NCBI GenBank assembly: GCA_021464415.1
Contig: CM038464.1
Location: 58,827,328 to 58,891,327, forward strand
DNA length: 64,000 nucleotides
Source: Lonicera japonica
Taxonomy: Eukaryota; Streptophyta; Magnoliopsida; Dipsacales; Caprifoliaceae
Reading direction: 5' to 3'
Shown one piece after another: positions 1-11,003 of this stretch (the stretch's first letter is position 1; each line of letters begins with the position of its first letter). A program made the position numbers and the translations under genes. The notes under the pieces were generated by a model. It made no database searches, had not been told where the DNA came from, and saw nothing but the letters and a program-made list of their open reading frames with translations.

Positions 1-1842
1 CATTTCTTTTATGATAATAATTCTTGAAAGGCGATGATGAAATTCTACTACAATAATTCAAAAAAGCAACATAATTAAACGTCATAGCGTCATATCAATG
101 TCATCCTATCATGCAATGTTTTAAACTATATAGTATATATGTATATATAATAATTTACAACATGTTTATGTGTTTTATTATATATTTAACTTTAAAAACG
201 CCCACGCATAACGTGGATTGAAAACTATTATAAAGTAAAATGGAGGAAGTGTGATAATTATAGTAATAAATAATTTTTATTATGAAACCCTTATTTACTT
301 ATTTTTTAAATTCTTTCAGTTTTCATATTTATATCTATACTTAATATCTATTAATATTATGTATTACGGAGGAAGTGAATTTATTAGGGCCTTTTATTTT
401 AGAGCATTTAATTTCCTTGTATGTGTTCCTTCTTCTCTATGCATGGCTTCATAAATTTATTTGGGCTTTTATTTTAGAATATTTAATTTCCTTCTATGTG
501 TTTCATCTTCCCAATGCATGGCTTCATTATATATTTAAAGCATATTAATTAGAAAAAGTTTTATTTATTATATATAGTTGATTGATATGAAGTAATATAT
601 AGAACCCACAATTACCGCTCTCTAATTTTGGAATCTTCTCAAATAACCTTTTGTACTATACCTTTTACATATAACTATATCTAAGGGTTGAAAATTTCTT
701 ATTCATTGCAAAAAAATTTAGATCATTGATTAAGTAGGATAATATTAAAAAAAAATTACTCTCTTTCTCTTATAATGTAGATATATATATATATACGAAT
801 TTATAAAATGCTCGTGTATCGCACGGGTTATAAAACTAATTTATAATAAAACAACATGGTAAAAATTAAATTTTAACCTATATAGATTTACCCTAATTAA
901 AAAAAGAATGTGCCTTTATGTTAACCTTTTTAAAAGATGATATTTTCTCTCTTTCTTTCAACTCACAAAACGAAGAAATAAGTGACATTCTCTTCTTAAA
1001 CTTCCAAATGGATTGGTGGATATAAAATATTTTTTTATTTCTCCCCCCTTTTATTCCCCCAATTAATATTTTCTCTCTCTGTTTTTTTTTCTTTCTTTTT
1101 TATCCTAACTCCATAATTTAGAACCATGCAAACACGGGGGAAATATATAGCACAGAGGAAGAAGAGATAATTAATTAAAGGATCTTATCTTTCAATTACT
1201 ATTTGGGTTAAACATAAATTACACCACAATCGATTATATCCACTTTACCAATTCTGAATGGTGAAGTTTTGGTGTTACATCGGGGTAATTGTTTTTGAAT
1301 TTTAAAAATATATAAGAGATAAAAAAAATTATGAATAGTATTTTAGATATTTTTAAATGGTTGATAGTGTCTTTAGTAAGAGTTACGACATTATATATAT
1401 ATACACTATTGACTATTCAAAAAAATCTTAAATTACAGTCACTCAATTCTTTATATCTTATACATTTTTAAAGTCACGTTTTTGCTCTTTATTATACCGA
1501 TATATGATATTGAGATACAATGAGGACAAATGGTTCAAGATCAATAAGAAGCAAAGTCAAACTATCAAATTGTAACAAGGAGAAAGAGTAAAAAGGGTGT
1601 GTGGGGGGGGGGGGGGGGGAGAGATTCTTCCATTTTATGGGATAACAATGTTGGAGGTGAACGAGGTTTTTTTTTTTTGGAGAATAGATCAATGAGTTCT
1701 TAAAGGGCTCAGTTTTGTTTGAGTTTGATTTGCTTAAAATGTCAACTCTATAAAATAGAGTGATAAGGAGTTATAGGGGCTAAATCTGTGACGGCTTCTT
1801 TTTTATTGAGTATTTTTATTATCACGTAATGCATGTTGATAA
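1..1842. other. AT-rich intergenic stretch, no gene seen
   Basis: I see no coding region, RNA gene or clear transposon boundary here. The stretch has runs of A and T, CT-rich patches around 940-1110, and short AT microsatellites near 781-795. Small open frames are not supported by codon pattern or recognisable motifs. Confidence 0.6.
1603..1619 (+). repeat. Poly(G) tract, 17 G
   Basis: An uninterrupted run of 17 G follows GTGTGT. Such a run is unusual in this AT-rich stretch. It can form a four-stranded structure and is prone to slippage or sequencing error, so its length should be treated as approximate. Confidence 0.85.
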
Positions 1843-2320
1843 CACTACGAGAAAATTGAATTTTTACTGCATTTATTTAGCTACATTATTAATAAATTCC
1901 GAGAAAAAAAAATACTGCACTTTTTAACAAAATGCAGAGAATTTACGACATTTTGCACAAAATACCAGAAATTTATGGCATTTCATAACAAATGCCGTAA
2001 ATTTGTGGCACTCTCCAATAAGTGCTGATAATATTAATATTTTTTTGATATTTTGTACAAAATGCCGAGTTTTTATGGTTTTTCAAAACAAATACAGCAA
2101 ATTTGCAGCATTCTTTAACAAGTGCGGACAATATTAATAATTTTCTCGGTATTTTGTACAAAACGTTTGGAGTTTATGCCATTCTATACAAGATGTAGTA
2201 AATTCTCAACATTTTAACAAATATTAGCAATGTTAATTTTTTTGACATTTTGTATCAAATGCAAAAAGTCGGTTTATTATACCAAATGTCAGAGGTCCAT
2301 GATACTTTCGGTCAAGCACT
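1843..2320. mobile_element. Probable CACTA transposon end with ~100-bp tandem repeat
   Basis: The sequence starts with CACTACGAGAAAA, close to the usual plant CACTA (En/Spm) terminus CACTACAAGAAAA. It runs into a degenerate array whose units begin at about 1948, 2048, 2149 and 2245 with (A/G)(C/T)ATTTTGTACAAAA-like starts. Each unit carries motifs such as AAATGCCG and ACAAGTGC, as expected for subterminal repeats of CACTA elements. I found no matching opposite terminus and no transposase, so this is a remnant. The assignment rests on the 13-bp terminus and the repeats. Confidence 0.45.
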
Positions 2321-4038
2321 AAAAAGTTATTCCAAAGTTTTAAGTTAGAAAATCTTTTTAATTTGATAATACTTACCAACATAATACAAGAATTTATTAC
2401 AATGCAATATTTTTTATATAGTATTTTTTATGATTAGAATATTGATGTAATTATGTGTATCTTTGCACACTTTGTGTATCTTTGCACACTTTGTGCATCA
2501 GTTATGTCGAAAAAGAAAAATAGTTTAACATATTAGCTAGCAAAAAGTGTGTTTTTTTGGCCTTCTTAAGGTTCTTGCGGGAGTTACAAATTGGGGTATC
2601 TACGGAATGAGTTAGTCTATATAAAATGAAGCTTGTGATTACACTATGTTACATAATAAAACAAGTAAACGAGTAGCATGAAAGATATATATATATATAT
2701 ATATATATATGCCATTTAAGATAAATAGATAGTGTATCGAATTGTCAATAATTTTTTTTAGGAAAAAATGTCAATAATTTATTAGCACAAGATATCGCTA
2801 GCTGGTCTAAAGAATTAGGGAGGGAGGGATTAGTGAACCATAAATCTTCTAATTTTTCTATGAAACTCCAAATTGGTTCAGAGTAGTCTTACGGTTCTAC
2901 AAGTACACAAGTACACAAATATATAAAATTATATTTTTCCAGTCGGATGAGCACAAAATTTAGTTAAACCTTAGCATGACTTATAATTAATTTCAAAAAT
3001 CATACCCATCTCCTTTACGATATAGTAACACTAAATTCAATATTGTAGGTCAGAAAATAACCTTAGAGAGGTGAATAAGATTTTTGAAACTTAATACAAA
3101 ATTTAAAAAAGATTTCGAAAAAGATTTAAACAATAGAACTTATCTAAATAAATATTAAGGAAATATGTAAGGCAATCAATCTCAAGATAAAGTAACAAGT
3201 ATAAATGCTAGTAAGTAAAGAGCTTGAGTTTAGAAAGATAGAATCAAATGAGCCAACGACATTTTGTTCACATGGTTCGGTTATTTAGACCATAGATTCT
3301 CGCCCGAGTAGTTCTCCGAGAAGTTCTACTAACCCATTTTCTTACGAGTGAAAATCAAACATTTTACAAGTGTAATTTTATCATTACACTCACACAAGAA
3401 TATAATTACTCTTAATCTTACAAGTAGATATTTAGTTATTCATAAATTAAAATTATCACCAATCACGCAACAATTTTGGAACATAATACATGATTACTAT
3501 ATCAAAGATATTTTAAAAATGCACAAACCCTGACCAATTAAGTCCCATGTTCAAATTTAAATATAATATAAATCTTATTAATTACCTTGATATGTCATAA
3601 AAAATATAAAATTTAAAACCCGGATTTAGATGTTGCAAGTTTGAGTTTCTCCGTAACAAAATTTTACTCTACGGGCTCCCTTAGATAAAACATCAAAATT
3701 AATTGAATTTATCAGATGGTTAACTTTATACGCTGATTGTCTTGTATTTCATTAAATACGTAAAAACTTTGAATAAAATATAATCTGTAATATTTAAGTG
3801 ATAATTATTTTATACTTTTGGATTTTAGAAGGAATAATTATATGTGTATAAAAAGTCTTACACATGCTAGTAGGACATAAGCTAAGAAAAAAAAGAAGAA
3901 AGAAAGAGGTGTTATAAATATAAAAAGTCTTACATATATTTTATTTACTTATATTCAAATCAGAAAAAGATAGAGAAATTAGACGAGTGGAGTGGAAAAT
4001 ATTTTCACATAAAAGCTCGATATAATGTATTTCTAATT
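2321..4038. other. AT-rich intergenic stretch
   Basis: No gene is recognisable. The stretch contains an (AT)13 microsatellite at 2685-2710 and scattered A/T-rich sequence up to the target site of the gypsy element. Confidence 0.6.
2685..2710. repeat. (AT)13 microsatellite
   Basis: A perfect alternating AT tract of 26 bases. Confidence 0.9.
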
Positions 4039-4043
4039 AAGTG

Positions 4044-4667
4044 TGTAGGTGAAGCTTTATATACCGGAGTAAGTCCGGCCCAGACTGGTAGGAACGATAA
4101 CTGGATTTTTGCCTCTCCTCCTTTTCTTAGCCAGTTTTTTCTCCCATTTCTTTAGGGAACATCCTTTTCTATTTATATCCTTGCTTTTCGTGTTTCTCAA
4201 GATGGATTAGGTCACCAATGAAATTACCATCCGGGGCATCTTTTAGGGCTTTCGTAGCACTCATTTTCTCCCTCCACCTGTCGGAGGGACAGCTGTTATA
4301 ACTAACTTCTCCTCACTTTACACGTGTCGATTGGCTATTCGTTAGTACAATAATTCTTCATCGTGCGGTATCGTCTGTAGATGTCTTTTTCTCATTGGTG
4401 AGCTGGCTTGTACGTACACATCCCCCACCTCCATACTGAAGGTCATTCTCAAGTTTATTATTTTTTACTCGGCGGAACCTCCTTATGCTCGGCTTATCCC
4501 TCTCTTTGCTCGGTAATATCTCATCTGGTTTTCTTACACTGCTAGTTTTCACTCATGATCCTCATCATCTTTTAGGATAATTGGGCCCCGTCCTATTTAT
4601 TCGGCTCATAAAGAGACATTCGGACCAATTCGGCCCAAGAGAAAATGTTTAGAACTATGCTCCCACA
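4044..4667 (-). repeat. G1 3' LTR (left copy)
   Basis: This is a 624-bp copy that starts TGTAGGTGAAGC and ends CTCCCACA on the plus strand. On the minus strand a TATA-like box (TATAAATAG) lies at 4169-4177. The copy matches the right LTR almost base for base, with scattered substitutions, which points to a moderately recent insertion. Confidence 0.9.
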
Positions 4668-4681
4668 ATTTCCCCCCAAGC
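4668..4681 (-). promoter_or_regulatory. G1 polypurine tract
   Basis: On the minus strand CTTGGGGGGAAAT abuts the 3' LTR. It is a standard plus-strand primer for reverse transcription and agrees with the orientation given by the primer site. Confidence 0.8.
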
Positions 4682-5175
4682 CTTCAAGTCATGCCAGTTC
4701 CATGAGTTCAGAGGCTTGATTTCCTTCGGAGTGATTTCTCATTCTTGTTCTGTCTTTTCAAAAATTTTAATATTTGTAGATGGTTTCCACGTGTCACATC
4801 GTTAGTCAATCATTTTGACTGAGCATAATGAGATGGCTGTTAAATCTCATTAAATGAGGGTCGCTTCTTACACATATTTCAATAAGGTGAAAACGTTTCT
4901 TGGAGGGAAATAAAGGAAAGAAGTTTTCAAGAAAGAGGTATTATTTCTCCAACCCTAACTCCTACCTCTTCATTCCCTTCATATCTCCGCTGAGATTTTT
5001 TTTTTCTAATAATCGAATTTCATTGCTTCTTAGTTCGTTTCGTCGAATTCGCTGCTCGTCTCGTTCGTCGGTAGTTCTTCTTTCTCTGTAAGTTCCTAAT
5101 TTCTCGTTCCTTATTTTCTATTTTAATTTATCGTGAAACCCTAGTTCTTCTCATCGTCGTTATTCGCCGATCACT

Positions 5176-7572
5176 ATGGGGGGAAAGTACGCCTTGAACA
5201 CCGATGTAGATAAATTGGAATTCGAGAGGGCCTATATTCCTAATGGAATTTCTTGGAGAGAATTTAGGCCTCGTGAGGATGTTTTTAAGGATATAGAACT
5301 AGGTTTACTCCCATCTCACAATGAATACCCCATTTACACGTCTTTCTTCAAGGTCGCTGGGTTGAGGATTCCCCTTGATCCTTTGCTGGTAGATTTTTTG
5401 AAGGATACCCATTTTCATCTATGCCAGCTAACTCCGAATATGCTCAGAATTATTTTAGGCACGTCCGAATTGAATAAATGTCTCAACCTCAACCTTGGGT
5501 TGAAGGAAATTAAGTATTGCTACCTTTTGTCTGAGTCCGAAGATAAATGGAATTTGAGGGCCAGACCCCCATTCTCCTTCCATTATTGAGGGGCTAGCGT
5601 CATCTCATAAAGGAGCCTTTAATGACATAATTCTTCTTACCGGGAATATTGAACCTGACCCAGTTAACAAAAGTGTCCCTAGGCATTTCGGCGCACCTGG
5701 TTCGCATTTCATTTATTACGGATATATGTTTGCATTTCTTGTTTATCAACTGTTTGATGTTTTACCTTAACTTAGCACCTCTTCCTTGCAGTTGGCAGAG
5801 CGAAGAAATGTTTCAATAAACCGCTTTTAGACGAGCTCAATCTCGATCATTTGAACGCGGCTATTAACTATGATGGGCCTGATAATGTAGGGCCTTCTCG
5901 CCATCCCAGATCGGCTCACACTCTTCTGAATTGCATCCCTCCGTATACTTCATTCTCCAGTCGTACAAACATTGTTAAGTGGGTTGGTCCTCCCCTTCTG
6001 GATAAGGACAAATATGATTTCTTCAGAGATCATAATGTAGTGAATCCTTGGGTGGTTGCGAAGAGTGAGGGCATTAGACGACGTATTTTAGCTAGAGAGT
6101 TCCCGGACTTAGAATTTCCTGAGCTTTTAGTTGCCAGAGAGGAAAGAGGCAAAGGGAAAAAGAGAAATAAGAGGTCGGCAGTAGAAAAAGTTCGTAACCC
6201 TCCGGTCAATCGTCCCGTGTTGTAGGCTGAGAACGCCGAGGGGGTTTCTGTGGCCGAGCCGAGTACTGCCATTCCAATTTCAAGGAGGCGAGGTGAAAAC
6301 GTGCCTGCTTCTATTGGGGAGGTTGAAGTAAACCTTCCTACAGAGGAGGAATCGGAGGAGGTTGATGAATCTCCACTAAGAAGAAGACCCAGAAGTGAGG
6401 TACCCGTTTTTAATTCTTCTGATATAGATATGGCTGGTCGGCGTAGTGTTCTTGATTCTCTGAATGCTCGGGTCTATAAGGATAGGGCCTCCGGAAGTTC
6501 GACGGGTCCTTCTGCCAAAAGGAGGAAAACTTCACAAGAAGGGACTCCACCAATTGAAGTTAGAAATCCGATCATAGAAGAGGCCCACCCTGAAGTTGGT
6601 GGCAACGTTAGGGATGCCGGGATTTCAAAGAGTCCTTTGCCTTCAATTCAAATGGGGGCACATGATCATGAAAGTGCCGAACATCCGATCCATTCACCTG
6701 CTCGTCCTGAGGTGACCGAGATTCAGGAAGATACTCCTTTAGAGGAAGCTCTTCCTGAGGAGTTCGTCATTAGGCCCGAGTTGTTCATGATCAGAGGCTT
6801 ATCAACATAAAGGACCCTGCTTTGACGAGCAGTAGGGTTACTCATGCACTAGTAACTGCTATGATTTTGCCAGAGGATGGCAAGAAGCTAAAGTTTGTTT
6901 CCCTCTCCGAACTGGAATATAGGAGATTCCAGTGCCAAGTCGGCTCAAATCAATACTTTGCCGAAATGATTTCTCGACACAAACAGGCCAGGAAAGACCA
7001 CAAGGCAAAGGTGGCTAGGCTTAAAAAAAAGTTTCAGAGGCTAAGGGAGAAGCTAACGAGGCCAAGGCCATAGTCGTTGACGTCATAAATCAGCTTTCTT
7101 CTCTTCAAGCCGATTACAGTAATGCGACGAAGTCGACTGGGGAAAATAAGGCTTATTTGGAGAGTTAAGTTCGGATTCTTCAGACTCAGGTTGCTGAAAT
7201 CCAAAATTCTCTTACATTGGCTCAGAATAGCAAAGCTCAAGCCTTGGCCAAGGCCAGAGAAGAGGAGAAAAGGGTGGCCAAAGTAGCGATTGAAGAGCTC
7301 AAGTCTCTTCATTTCGAAGAATTAACCAATGCTGAGACGACGGGTTATAATGAGGCTTCAGATGAAGCAGCAGACCAGATTGTGAAAATAAAAGATATCA
7401 TTTATAAGGACGGTTATGAATTTGGTTTGTCTGCTATAGGGGTTGTCGAGGGGGATCCTCTTTTTGATAAACCGGCACTTTGCCCCCTAATCTATTCGCT
7501 CAACCTCCTCCTGTTTCTGGGGAAGAGCAAGAAGGTGATAATAGTGCCGAAGATAATGAGGATGAAAGATGA
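5176..7572 (+). pseudogene. Antisense accessory ORF of G1 (gypsy-type transposase-like domain, coiled-coil tail)
   Basis: This gene runs opposite to gag-pol, between integrase and the 3' LTR. The N-terminal part (5176-5720) has the look of the 'putative gypsy-type transposase' domain (Pfam PF04195), with motifs such as ISWREFRPRED and PNMLRIILG. A frame change near 5570 leads to a likely intron of about 70 bp ending in CCTTGCAG at 5791. Coding then continues at about 5792-6225 (one TAG at 6223) and in the same frame to 6810. A further frame change leads to a Lys/Glu/Ala-rich coiled-coil region to 7572 (acidic end, GDNSAEDNED). It therefore has at least one stop and two or three frameshifts. 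Antisense ORFs at this position are known from Tat elements. Their function is unknown, so I assign none. Confidence 0.65.
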
Positions 7573-8062
7573 TTCTCTTTCCCCTTTTCTCTTCCTTTTT
7601 TTTTGCTGTGTGTATATATATTTTTTGACTTAATGAACAGTTGTAATGAAAATACTTTTTGCAGAGTGCGATTGTATTTGGCATAAATTCTTTTTTGCCG
7701 AGGATGTATGTCATATTTGATCTATTGGTTAATTATAATTATCCCTGCATGTATGTCATATTTGATCTATTGGTTAATTGTAATTATCCCCCCCCCCCAG
7801 TTGGCCATGTGGCCTTTAGGAAATGGCCACTGAGCAACTAATGTGAGGGGTTTTGGTGAATTCCCAAGGTGTTTCTTCGAATGAAGAGAATAATAAATGG
7901 TGCATGAAGAGGGTATTAAATGATGAGTGTCCTTTCATACTTCTAGGACATTCATTGTATAGGGTCTTTCGACCCCCTATAAAATCCCTACCTGACTGCT
8001 TCATTTTTCATTCTTCTTTGTACGTGACTAGAAAGCTATTTTAACTTCTGAGTTTCATTTCA

Positions 8063-8293
8063 ATGGCGGGTCTGAGTGATGAATCTATTTTTGACATCGA
8101 TTCTCCATACGTTAAAGACGTGGATACTACAGAAGTGGCCAATATGTTAGAGGCTTTTCTTCGCCTTAAACGAAGACATCGTCGTCTAAAGAAAAATTAC
8201 GACCGTCTTGCCGGTCAGTTTCTTCGTTTGAAAGAACGATTTGTGTCTTTCAAGCGGAGAAGGTCCTCTCGAGGAGAGCTTCAACAAAATTAA
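8063..8293 (+). CDS. Small basic coiled-coil ORF in the G1 3' region
   Basis: This is an open frame of 76 codons on the same strand as the accessory ORF and about 490 bases downstream of it. The first half is acidic and the second half is strongly basic and heptad-like (LRLKRRHRRLKKNYDRL). I do not recognise a family. It may be a separate small gene of the retrotransposon, a detached exon of the antisense ORF, or chance. An in-frame ATG in a short AT-rich leader is the only start evidence. Confidence 0.35.
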   Translation: MAGLSDESIFDIDSPYVKDVDTTEVANMLEAFLRLKRRHRRLKKNYDRLAGQFLRLKERFVSFKRRRSSRGELQQN

Positions 8294-8785
8294 TAAACAA
8301 CTCGAGAAGGTCATGAGAGTTGTCGAGGCTGAACCATCAAGGATCCTGACACATAAAAAGTTTTTTATTTATTTATTTTTGCTGGGCCTTGAAGCCCGAT
8401 GAAGTGTACCTACGTTTTGAATTAATGAAGAATGATTTTGTAGATATCTTTTGCTTCGCATCTGCCTTGATTGATAGTGACAAATAATCTCTATTAGTTA
8501 GCAAACGATTTAGCTAATCCGGAACACAGTTGAGTGTAAATATATATATTTTGTTCGCAATAAATTTGTTCAATTTTTACTTTATATGCCTCGATTAATC
8601 GAGGTTTTTAATCAAAGCCTCTCGTTTTGTTACGTTTATTGATTAAGCCGATCAAGGCCTTGTTTATTCGTATGTTTATTGCCTTGGCCAAGCTAAATCT
8701 TACGTGTTTGTATGTTTATCGTTTTGGCCGAGGAATGTCTTACATATTTGCCTTATGTATGAGAAGGTCTTTCGTTAATTTTGAT

Positions 8786-9152
8786 GCCTTGGCGGAGTAA
8801 GGTCTTATACGTTTGCCTTCGGTTTAAGAAGGTATTTCATTAATTTTGATGCCTTGGCCGAGCAAGGTCTTACACGATTGCCTTCTGTTTAAGAAGGTCT
8901 TTCATTAATTTTGATGCCTTGGCCGAGCAAGGTCTTACACGATTGCCTTCTGTTTAAGAAGGTCTTTCATTAATTTTGATGCCTTGGCCGAGCAAGGTCT
9001 TACACGATTGCATTCTGTTTAAGAAGGTCTTTCATTAATTTTGATGCCTTGGCCGAGCAAGGTCTTTTGCCTTCTGTTTAAGAAGGTCTTTCATTAATTT
9101 TGATGCCTTGGCCAAGCAAGGTCTTTTGCCTTCTGTATAAGAAGGTCTTTTT
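8786..9152. repeat. 65-bp tandem array in the G1 3' region
   Basis: Units begin with GCCTTGGCCGAGCAAGGTCT at 8786, 8851, 8916, 8981 and 9046, a constant spacing of 65 bp. A 58-bp unit begins at 9046 and a partial one at 9104. More degenerate half-units extend back to about 8630. Inside each unit CCTTCTGTTTAAGAAGG is a near-perfect inverted repeat. Tandem repeats in the 3' untranslated region are a known feature of Tat elements and are thought to seed satellite DNA. Confidence 0.9.
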
Positions 9153-9236
9153 AAGATAGAATAAAATACAAAATTCTCGAAACTTTCATATTTTCAAATC
9201 GGCTAAAACAACATAACCCAATCTTTGGGATTACAA

Positions 9237-10442
9237 TTAATGATAATATGTTGTTAAGTTGCCCACGTCCCAAGGGTTTGGGATCGGATGACCCTCCATA
9301 TCTTGCAAATGGTAAGACCTAATTCTAGTAGCCGAGGTAATCATATAAGGGCCTTCCCAATTATGCTGGAGTTTTCCATGGCTGGGCTTGACTGCTGTGC
9401 CGAGTATCTTCTTCAGAACCAACTCCCTTACCTTGAATTCTCGTAATTGGGCATTAGCTTTGTATTATTTAGCCAGGGTATTTTGATAATTCGCTAGGTG
9501 GATTGCAACTATTTCCCTTCTAGACTCGGCCAGATCCAATGCTTCTTCCAACCCTTGATCATTGTTTCCCTTTTCGAACTGGGCTGTTTTCAAAGTAGGC
9601 AAGCCGATTTCCAGGGGAATGACTGCCTCCGTTCCGTAGGTTAGGGAGTAGGGGGTATCTCCTGTTGATCGGCGCGACATCGTCCGGAAGGCCCAGAGTA
9701 CATAGTGTAATTCTTGCGCCCACTTTCCTTTCTTCTCTTCTAATCTCTTTTAGGCCGTCCAAGATTACTTTGTTCGATGCCTCGGCCGGGCCGTTGCCTT
9801 AGGGATAAGCCACACTAGAAAAGCGTTGTTTAATCCCGTAAGCATTGCAGAATTTTTCAATATTTTGGTTCTTGAATTAAGTGCCGTTGTCAGAAACTAG
9901 TACTCGTGAAATGCCGAACCTGGTGACAATGTTTCTCCACAAAAAACTTCTAACATTTGATTCGGCTATGTTTGCAGAGAAACTGCCTCTATCCATTTTG
10001 AAAAATAATCCGTGCCGACCAAAAGAAATTTTTTATTGCCTGGAGCCCGAGGAAAAGGACCCATGATATCCAATCCCCACGTAGCGAAGGGCCAGGGGCT
10101 GACAATGGGGTGAAGGACACCAGCATGTTGATGAATCATTGGGGAATGTTTCTGCATTTGTCGCATTTCTTTACGTATTCTATAGCATCTTTCTGCATGT
10201 AAGGCCACCAATATCCTTGGGATCTGGCCCTGTGGGCTAGAGATCGGCCTCCCGTATAGCTACCGTAACTTCCTTCATGTAATTCAGAAAGAGTAGTCTG
10301 AACCAATTTCGGTGAACGCATCTAAGGTTGGATCCTGAGAAGGATCTCTTGTATAACTTTTGCTCGGCAAACAACCAGTATCTGGTAGCTTGTGCTCTGA
10401 TGTGGTAAGCTTTAGTGCTGTCCTTCGGTAGTGACCCGTCTC
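9237..10442 (-). pseudogene. G1 integrase, broken
   Basis: Reading down the minus strand, the zinc-binding part (HEGSYGSYTGGRSLAHR ... YVKKCDKC) is followed by the catalytic core start (FATWGLDIMGPFP, TDYFSKWIEA). The C-terminal segment includes TPYSLTYGTEAVIP and ends at 9237 with VGNLTTYYH. Frame changes near 10230 and 9760-9960 and several stops break the frame, and part of the core is unreadable. The match to gypsy integrases is clear, but the enzyme cannot be made from this copy. Confidence 0.8.
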
Positions 10443-10975
10443 TCAGATAATCAATGATCGGATCCATCCAGCTAACTCCCAAGTTGCTTCGGTATTGCAC
10501 ACAATCGGTTGCCCATTAATTTCTAAACTTGGCATTGGCACGAATTTTACTTCCACTGTTCGCTTTACTTCTGAATATATTGCTGAAGCCAGAGTGGCTA
10601 GTGCATCTGCATGGGGATTATTTGCTCTGGGGAACCTTTCGATGTGTATTGAATTAAACTTCTTTATCATCTTTCGAGCCAAGTTCATATATGCTGCCAT
10701 TCGTTCATTTTTTGCCGCATATTCCCCGGTTAGCTGATTTGCCACTAACTGAGAGTCACAATTAATTACTAAATCCTGAATCCCCAACTACATGGCCCTT
10801 TTCATACCCAGAATCAGTGCTTCATATTCGGCCTCATTGTTGCTTGCTTTGAAACCTAACCGAATTTCCTGTTAGATGATCCCTCCTTCTGGAGTTTTAA
10901 AGATGATGCCGACGTCGGAACCACCAATTGTTGATGATCCGTCTATGTTCAAGTGCCATGGAACTGAATTTCGGG
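10443..10975 (-). pseudogene. G1 second (archaeal-type) RNase H, broken
   Basis: WHLNIDGSS, NNEAEYEALILG, LVINCDSQLVANQL and ADALATLASAI appear in order. These are the D, E, D and D-containing blocks of an RNase H that is separate from the one fused to RT. Tat-lineage elements are known to carry such an additional archaeal-type RNase H. In-frame TAG codons near 10790 and 10872 show decay. Confidence 0.75.
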
Positions 10976-11003
10976 GTGAGGTAGATGTTATGATCGGCCC
11001 ACA

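Noticed and set aside
4358..4552. A 64-codon frame found identically at 17531-17725
   Set aside because: It is the same part of the two LTR copies of G1, on the transcribed strand but without codon support. The duplication reflects the LTRs and not a gene.
8786..9152. Regularly spaced repeats that might look like a CRISPR array
   Set aside because: The units are directly tandem without unique spacers, and this is plant DNA inside a retrotransposon.
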